Shown: positions 59,327 through 64,000 of the stretch, in pieces
Position numbering within the stretch: the stretch's first letter is position 1
Layout: the number at the start of each line of letters is the position of its first letter
Source of the DNA: an uncultured Campylobacter sp.
Lineage (GTDB): Bacteria; Campylobacterota; Campylobacteria; Campylobacterales; Campylobacteraceae
Direction: 5' to 3'
Assembly: GCF_937980635.1 (NCBI RefSeq)
Contig: NZ_CALJPG010000023.1
Location: forward strand, 62,001 to 126,000
Length of the DNA stretch: 64,000 bases
The notes under the pieces: model-generated
The model's database searches: none
The model's input: only the letters and a program-made list of their open reading frames with translations
What the model was told of the DNA's origin: nothing
Translations under genes and position numbers: made by a program

Positions 59327-61165
59327 TCACTTGTTTTTCTGAAAGTATGCGTCCACGCCGTTTGCGATGCCTTGGGCAATGCGATCTTGATAGGCGCTTT
59401 TGCCTAAATTTTTACCTTCCTGTGGGTGCGTGATGTAGCCCATCTCCACGAGCACCGCGGGCATCGTAGCGCCCACCAGCACCCAAAATGGCGCCTCGCG
59501 TACGCCCCCATCTCTGCTTGAGAAGCTCTTTTTGACCGAGCTTAGCATATAGCTTTGAATGTCGATGGCAAGCTTGTTTGAGGAGATTATCTTCTCGCGG
59601 TTTAAGAAATTTAGGAAGGTCTGCTTCGAGAAGGTGTTCATATCCTCCAAATCGCCCCTGTTTTCGAGCGCGGCGGCGTTTTTACTGCGCTCGCTTCTAG
59701 CCGGGCTTAAGAAAAAGGTTTCCACGCCGCTCATTTTAAGTGCTGAGCTAGCGTTAGGAGCGGCATTTGCGTGGATAGAGATAAACATATCGGCGTTTTT
59801 TTTAGCGGCGAAAGCGGTACGCGACCTTAAATTTATAAACACGTCGGTGCTGCGCGTATAAAGCACCTTGTATCCGCGCTTGGTAAGCAGCGCGCCGAGC
59901 TTTTTGGATGTGGCCAGCACGACGTTTTTTTCCTTCAGCCCGTTTCCGACCGCACCCGAATCGCTACCGCCGTGGCCCGGATCGATTACGATGAGTTTGC
60001 CCTTAGTGGATTTGTAAATTTTACCGGCGGCCACGGAGACCGATTTGGCGCCTTGAGATTCATCTATCGTGCTGATTTGCGGCTCGCTATCTTGCTCGCG
60101 TCCGCGCTTGCGCCCTGATTTTTGATCCTTGTTTTTTTCTGTGCGCGCGGATTTTGCGGCTTTTAAGCCTTCAGCCGTACTTAAAATCATCATATTGTCA
60201 TTAATTTCTACGTTTGCGTTGAATTCTTTCGGATCACTAAGCACGACGCGCACGGTCTTGTCGTTGTATTGCGAGACGCGTACATCGCTAACAAAGCTAT
60301 CTTTAAGCCGCGTTTTTTGCGACTTTTGCCGCGCGCTAAAATCAATCACGAAGCGAAAATTATCGCTACTTGCGATCGTAAAATCTTTATAATCGCCGCG
60401 CTTTAGATCGCGGTTAAACTCAAGCACGATCTCGTTTTTATCGCCGCGCAGCGATGCTAAAGCGAGTTTGGCATCGGGGGCGGATTTTTTTATACTGCTT
60501 TTGCGAAGCTCAGAATCTAATCGTTCGGTCGCAGCGCTATCCGCGGAATTCTGCGCTTGTAAGGAGTCATCGGCTTCTGCGAGATTTTCGCTTGAGTCGC
60601 TACTATGCGCATCGTCTGTTGAATTTTTTGCGTCGTCCGCGCCGCGGGGCCTAGTGGAGCGTAAGAATTCCAAATCCTCACTAGATAGCGAGCTTAGATC
60701 GGCTTCTTCTGGCGCGCGCGCCTTTTTGAGATTTTTGGAAGTGGAATTTTTTGAATTCTTAGAATTTTTAGAGGCGGAGGCTTTGGGGTTATGCGCTAAA
60801 TTTGAAGCATTTTTCTCGTCCGAACTTTTTGAATTTTTTGCATTTTCATCTTTGAGCTTTTTAGAATTCGTGCTGCTATCGCTTGCTTTGCCTTGTAATT
60901 TGGCTAGTGCAGATTCATAAGGCGAGGAATCAAGTCCTAAATTTTTCGAGCTATAAACCAATCTCTTTAGCGCTTTGATGCGGACCTCTTTATCGGACGC
61001 GCTTTGGTAGAGCGATTTTAGCTCCTTGTGCAGCGAGCGCTTGTAATTTGGCGTCGCTACGATGAAATCCTTGTCGAATTTCGCAAAAAACGCCTCGCTG
61101 GAAGCTCCAAACGCCAATACGCAGCTAAAAGCTGCGATTAGAAAAATTTTAACTATCTTCGCCAT
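59327..61165 (-). CDS. N-acetylmuramoyl-L-alanine amidase, AmiC type, with low-complexity linker
   Basis: The periplasmic zinc amidase removes stem peptides from septal peptidoglycan. The product is 612 residues with a signal peptide (cut near residue 20). A helical N-terminal part comes first. Then residues of about 95-230 are low-complexity, Ser/Asn/Lys-rich (NSKNSTSKNLKK), with RAATTY words. An AMIN-like domain (about 235-340) follows, and the catalytic domain begins near 390 with VIDPGHGGSDSGA. Zinc ligands are this His, Glu in GLKEKNV and His in SIHANA; the catalytic Glu is in VLVEMGY. The EnvC-like protein is its likely activator. Confidence 0.9.
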   Translation of the reverse strand: MAKIVKIFLIAAFSCVLAFGASSEAFFAKFDKDFIVATPNYKRSLHKELKSLYQSASDKEVRIKALKRLVYSSKNLGLDSSPYESALAKLQGKASDSSTNSKKLKDENAKNSKSSDEKNASNLAHNPKASASKNSKNSKNSTSKNLKKARAPEEADLSSLSSEDLEFLRSTRPRGADDAKNSTDDAHSSDSSENLAEADDSLQAQNSADSAATERLDSELRKSSIKKSAPDAKLALASLRGDKNEIVLEFNRDLKRGDYKDFTIASSDNFRFVIDFSARQKSQKTRLKDSFVSDVRVSQYNDKTVRVVLSDPKEFNANVEINDNMMILSTAEGLKAAKSARTEKNKDQKSGRKRGREQDSEPQISTIDESQGAKSVSVAAGKIYKSTKGKLIVIDPGHGGSDSGAVGNGLKEKNVVLATSKKLGALLTKRGYKVLYTRSTDVFINLRSRTAFAAKKNADMFISIHANAAPNASSALKMSGVETFFLSPARSERSKNAAALENRGDLEDMNTFSKQTFLNFLNREKIISSNKLAIDIQSYMLSSVKKSFSSRDGGVREAPFWVLVGATMPAVLVEMGYITHPQEGKNLGKSAYQDRIAQGIANGVDAYFQKNK

Positions 61166-62237
61166 TTACAAGTTTTTCTATCAATTCCTTCACGGATATT
61201 ATCTCGTTTAATCGCCATCCGTTTGCGCCGGTAAAAAACAGACCGCTTTGCGTTTTGCCCAGATACGCGTCGCTTAGGCGGTCGGCGATGCAGTATCCTA
61301 CGGCGTTAGCGCCTTTGCCGCGCTCGCAGGGGCTTACGCAGTTGCTGATACAGCGGATCTTAGGCGCGCTGCCCGCGGCGATCATATCTTGCAAATTAGT
61401 ATGAATTCCGCGCGCGGGATAGCCTACGGGCGATTTTAGAAGCTCGATATCTTCTTTTTTGGCGTTAAGAAGCGCCTGCTTAAATTCCTCCGCGGCGTCG
61501 CATTCAAAGGTGCCGATGAAGCGCGTACCCATCTGCACGCCATCCGCGCCCAAAGACTTCACGCGATCGATGTCGGTTTTATCCCAAATTCCGCCTGCGA
61601 CAAATAGCGGGAAGCTGCCCCATTGCGCAATTTCCGCTTTTACTTGCGGGATTAGATTATCCAGCGCAAACGCCGGATCGCCGCACTGCTCGTAGGTAAA
61701 ACCCTGATGCCCGCCGCTAAGAGGACCCTCCAGCACTACGGCATCCGGAATGCGGTTATAGCGCTGCTTCCAGCGCTTGGCGATGATCTTAAGAGCCTTG
61801 GCGGAGGAGACGATGGGCACGAGCGCGACGTCCGGGAAATCTGCCGTAAATTCCGGCAGATTGGTAGGAAGGCCCGCGCCGCTTATGATGATGTCGATAC
61901 CTGCTTCGCACGTGTCGCGCACGATGCGCTCGTAGTCGTTCGCCGCGCACATTACGTTCATCCCCAAAGGCGCATCGCCGCAAATTTTACGGGCGTTTTG
62001 CACGATGGCAAAAAGCGCCTCTTTGCTATAAAAATTCTCGCTTTGATATGGTCTGCCATCGAGCGATTTTTTGGCAAATTTAAGATTTTCGTAGTAGCCG
62101 GTGCCGACCGAGCTAATGACGCCTAGACAGCCGTTTAGGCTGACATTGCCGGCTAGCTTGTCCCAGCTGATACCAAGTCCCATGCCGCCTTGAATTATCG
62201 GGTGTGCAATCTCGTGTTTGCCTATTTTTATACTCAT
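61149..62237 (-). CDS. Nitronate monooxygenase-family flavoprotein
   Basis: The product is 362 residues of the FMN-dependent TIM-barrel family that includes nitronate monooxygenase (2-nitropropane dioxygenase) and the enoyl-ACP reductase FabK. Motifs are IIQGGMGLGIS at the N-terminus, FVAGGIWDKTDIDRVKSLGADGVQMGTRF for phosphate binding of FMN, and a C-terminal Cys cluster (CISNCVSPC). The true reaction is open. The ATG shares one base with the tyrS stop (TAATG); the 3' end overlaps the amidase start by 17 bases. Confidence 0.87.
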   Translation of the reverse strand: MSIKIGKHEIAHPIIQGGMGLGISWDKLAGNVSLNGCLGVISSVGTGYYENLKFAKKSLDGRPYQSENFYSKEALFAIVQNARKICGDAPLGMNVMCAANDYERIVRDTCEAGIDIIISGAGLPTNLPEFTADFPDVALVPIVSSAKALKIIAKRWKQRYNRIPDAVVLEGPLSGGHQGFTYEQCGDPAFALDNLIPQVKAEIAQWGSFPLFVAGGIWDKTDIDRVKSLGADGVQMGTRFIGTFECDAAEEFKQALLNAKKEDIELLKSPVGYPARGIHTNLQDMIAAGSAPKIRCISNCVSPCERGKGANAVGYCIADRLSDAYLGKTQSGLFFTGANGWRLNEIISVKELIEKLVNGEDS

Positions 62238-63442
62238 TAATCCACCTTTAATTTAGCGAATTTTTTCTTTCCTACTTGGAGTGTATATTCGCCCGAGCTA
62301 AGCTGAAGCTGCTCATCTAAAATTTTATTTTGATCGATGCTGACGGCGTTTGATTTTATCAATCTGCGCGCATCCGAGCTGGATACCGCGAGCTTGCAGC
62401 TGATGAGCGCCTTTACGATCCATGCAGGCGAGCTTACGTGATATTCCTTGATCTCGCTAGGAAGCTCGCCGGCGCCGTGGACGCGGTCAAATTCCTGCTT
62501 AGCCTCAAAGGCGGTGTTTTCGTCATAAAATTGCGTGACGATCTCGGAGGCAAGCTCCTCTTTAACCGCCTTAGGATGGATCGAGCCATCCGCCACAAAG
62601 CCTTTTATTAGCTCAATATCTTCGCTGCTTTTTTGGCTTAGTAGATTATACCAATCCCACATTAACGCATCGCTGATACTCATCACCTTGCCGTACATAT
62701 CATGAGGCGTATCGGTTACGCCGATGTAGTTGCCTAAGCTCTTGCTCATCTTATTCGCGCCGTCGGTACCTACCAAAAGCGGCATCATCACGACACTTTG
62801 TTCTTTGCCGACATCATAAATTCTTTGCAGCTGGCGACCCATTAAAAGATTAAATTTCTGATCGGTGCCGCCGAATTCTATATCGCATTTCATGCAAACG
62901 CTGTCGTATCCTTGCAGCAGCGGATACATAAACTCGCTGATGCTGATCGGCTGCTCGGCCTTGTAGCGCTTCTCGAAGTCGTCGCGCTCGAGCATCCTGG
63001 CAACATTAAAAGTGCTTGATAGCTCGATCATACCGCTAGCACCCAGGCGGTTGGTCCATTCGGAGTTAAACATCACCTTGGTTTTGGCGGGATTTAAAAT
63101 TTTAAAGACCTGCTGCTCGTAGGTTTTGGCGTTTTGAAGCACGACTTCGCGCGCTAGCTTTTTACGCGTCTCGCTCTTGCCCGTAGGATCGCCGATTTGA
63201 GCGGTAAAATCGCCGATTAGAAACTGCACGATCGCGCCGTGGTTTTGTAAAAATGCAAGTTTATTTAGAACGACGGCGTGTCCTAGGTGCAGATCTGCAG
63301 CAGTGGGATCCATGCCGATTTTGACGTAAAAGACTTCGCCGCTGTCGTAATAGCGCCTAATCAGCGCCTCGATCTGCTCTTCGCCGATGATCTCCGCGAC
63401 GCCGCGCTTGAAATTTTCCATAATGCCTTGAATGTCAGCCAT
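62237..63442 (-). CDS. tyrS: Tyrosyl-tRNA synthetase
   Basis: The product is 401 residues, a class I synthetase. The HIGH motif appears as HLGHAVVLNKL and KMSKS as NKMSKSLGNY. A C-terminal S4 RNA-binding domain starts near residue 335. The gene lies 14 bases downstream of spoT and precedes the nitronate monooxygenase-type gene, as I recall from C. jejuni. Confidence 0.96.
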   Translation of the reverse strand: MADIQGIMENFKRGVAEIIGEEQIEALIRRYYDSGEVFYVKIGMDPTAADLHLGHAVVLNKLAFLQNHGAIVQFLIGDFTAQIGDPTGKSETRKKLAREVVLQNAKTYEQQVFKILNPAKTKVMFNSEWTNRLGASGMIELSSTFNVARMLERDDFEKRYKAEQPISISEFMYPLLQGYDSVCMKCDIEFGGTDQKFNLLMGRQLQRIYDVGKEQSVVMMPLLVGTDGANKMSKSLGNYIGVTDTPHDMYGKVMSISDALMWDWYNLLSQKSSEDIELIKGFVADGSIHPKAVKEELASEIVTQFYDENTAFEAKQEFDRVHGAGELPSEIKEYHVSSPAWIVKALISCKLAVSSSDARRLIKSNAVSIDQNKILDEQLQLSSGEYTLQVGKKKFAKLKVD

Positions 63443-63456
63443 TTGCTCTCCCTTAT

Positions 63457-64000
63457 TTAGTTTTTATATACGTCCGTAAGTGATACGAAATCCACGATTT
63501 TAAAGCGGTTTTTGAGTTTGTCTTTAATCTCCGTGGAGTCTAAATTTTCGTTCAGCTCGATGATGATCTCAAAATAATCCGACGTCGTTTCGCTATTTTC
63601 GTTGAGGCTTATCGACACTAGATCGACCTCGAGCTTGACTAAATAGTTCAAAAACGTCGCCAGCGAGCCGCGCTTGTTTTCTAAATTTAATATGATCTTG
63701 TAGCGGTGCGGCGCATTGCGCGTCCATTTTACGAAGATCATCTCATCGGTTTTGATTAGCTCGCTTGCGCGTTCGCACAGCTTATGATGCACCGTCACGC
63801 CGTGTCCGTTGCGAAAGCCGATGATGTCGTCACCGCGCTTTGGGTTGCAGCAGTAATCAAACTCGACCTCGTCGATTTTAAAATTTGAATACACCACGAT
63901 GTTGTCAAATTTTTGCTTCTCGATCTCATACTTGCTGCGAAATTTCATATTGAAAAATTTCTCTTTGAGCGGGTATTTTTTCAGCGCGTTTACGACGTCT
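63457..64000 (-). CDS. spoT: (p)ppGpp synthetase/hydrolase SpoT, C-terminal part
   Basis: Partial: the frame is open to the window edge, so only about 180 C-terminal residues are seen. VVNALKKYPLKEKFFN begins near the edge. The TGS-related region is out of view; GRNG-like YCCNPKRGDDIIGFRNGHGVTVH is typical of the Zn-finger/RIS segment of Rel/Spo proteins, followed by a C-terminal ACT domain (about the last 75 residues, IILNLENKRGSLATFLNYL). This part senses amino-acid or ribosome state. Epsilonproteobacteria carry a single bifunctional enzyme of this type. Confidence 0.9.
   Translation of the reverse strand, partial: DVVNALKKYPLKEKFFNMKFRSKYEIEKQKFDNIVVYSNFKIDEVEFDYCCNPKRGDDIIGFRNGHGVTVHHKLCERASELIKTDEMIFVKWTRNAPHRYKIILNLENKRGSLATFLNYLVKLEVDLVSISLNENSETTSDYFEIIIELNENLDSTEIKDKLKNRFKIVDFVSLTDVYKN

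Overview
The window fits a Campylobacter-like epsilonproteobacterium that is richer in GC than C. jejuni; C. gracilis or a close relative is my guess from gene content and composition, not a proven assignment. The strongest clue is gene order. Pseudouridine synthase, FlpA-like lipoprotein, trmB, ftsE, ftsX and a LytM-type protein run together next to rodA, and the amidase, nitronate monooxygenase-like gene, tyrS and spoT lie at the right end. Both blocks match what I remember of C. jejuni. No rRNA, tRNA or CRISPR array was recognised.

Layout. 1-3000: ribD, then three small membrane proteins, two of them paralogous. 3600-8000: a cation-diffusion-facilitator exporter, a lone ABC membrane domain, and a redox-type module (cupin, NAD(P)-binding protein, Rrf2 regulator) behind a clear sigma70 promoter with a palindromic operator. 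8100-9700: an AT-rich ankyrin-repeat protein. 9950-18750: a tightly overlapping minus-strand operon, ileS, a 36-codon membrane peptide, gatA, guaB, metX, xseB, a carbon-nitrogen hydrolase and a ThiF-like protein. 18870-24460: cinA-like, a lipoprotein, a quinone-reductase-like flavoprotein, pyrB and pyrC. 25100-32050: an unknown protein, a TMAO/biotin-sulfoxide-type reductase, dgkA, xth and fhs. 32046-37658: an accessory segment ending in a second, broken copy of the fhs 3' end; it holds a protein with eight CxxCxGxG motifs and a decayed relative of it, a Sel1-repeat protein and a histidine phosphatase. 38400-45900: a pyrimidine-dimer glycosylase-like protein, a D-serine dehydratase-like PLP enzyme, a VWA protein, a DMT transporter, two paralogous membrane proteins and a Fur-box PepSY protein. 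45950-47920: an AT-rich zeta-toxin island between 19-bp direct repeats. 48000-64000: a split ThrE-type exporter, the ftsEX block, rodA, an amidase, tyrS and the end of spoT.

The most unusual property runs through the whole window. The hexamer RAATTY (AAATTT, GAATTT, AAATTC, GAATTC) is strongly over-represented between genes and also builds low-complexity inserts inside otherwise conserved proteins: the carbon-nitrogen hydrolase, TrmB, the RluD-type synthase, the zinc-finger protein, a membrane protein, the amidase and even a lipoprotein signal peptide. The encoded peptides differ (ADKIS, NFIS, ENSA, LNLND), but the DNA word is shared, so the constraint appears to act on DNA. RAATTY is the methylation motif reported to be required for natural transformation of C. 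jejuni, so a role as a DNA-uptake or self-recognition word is the most interesting explanation; it is an inference.

Functional links: the ftsEX operon with its catalytically degenerate LytM protein and the AmiC-type amidase could form one septal peptidoglycan-splitting pathway; pyrB/pyrC and guaB serve nucleotide synthesis; the two zeta modules share a likely operator word.
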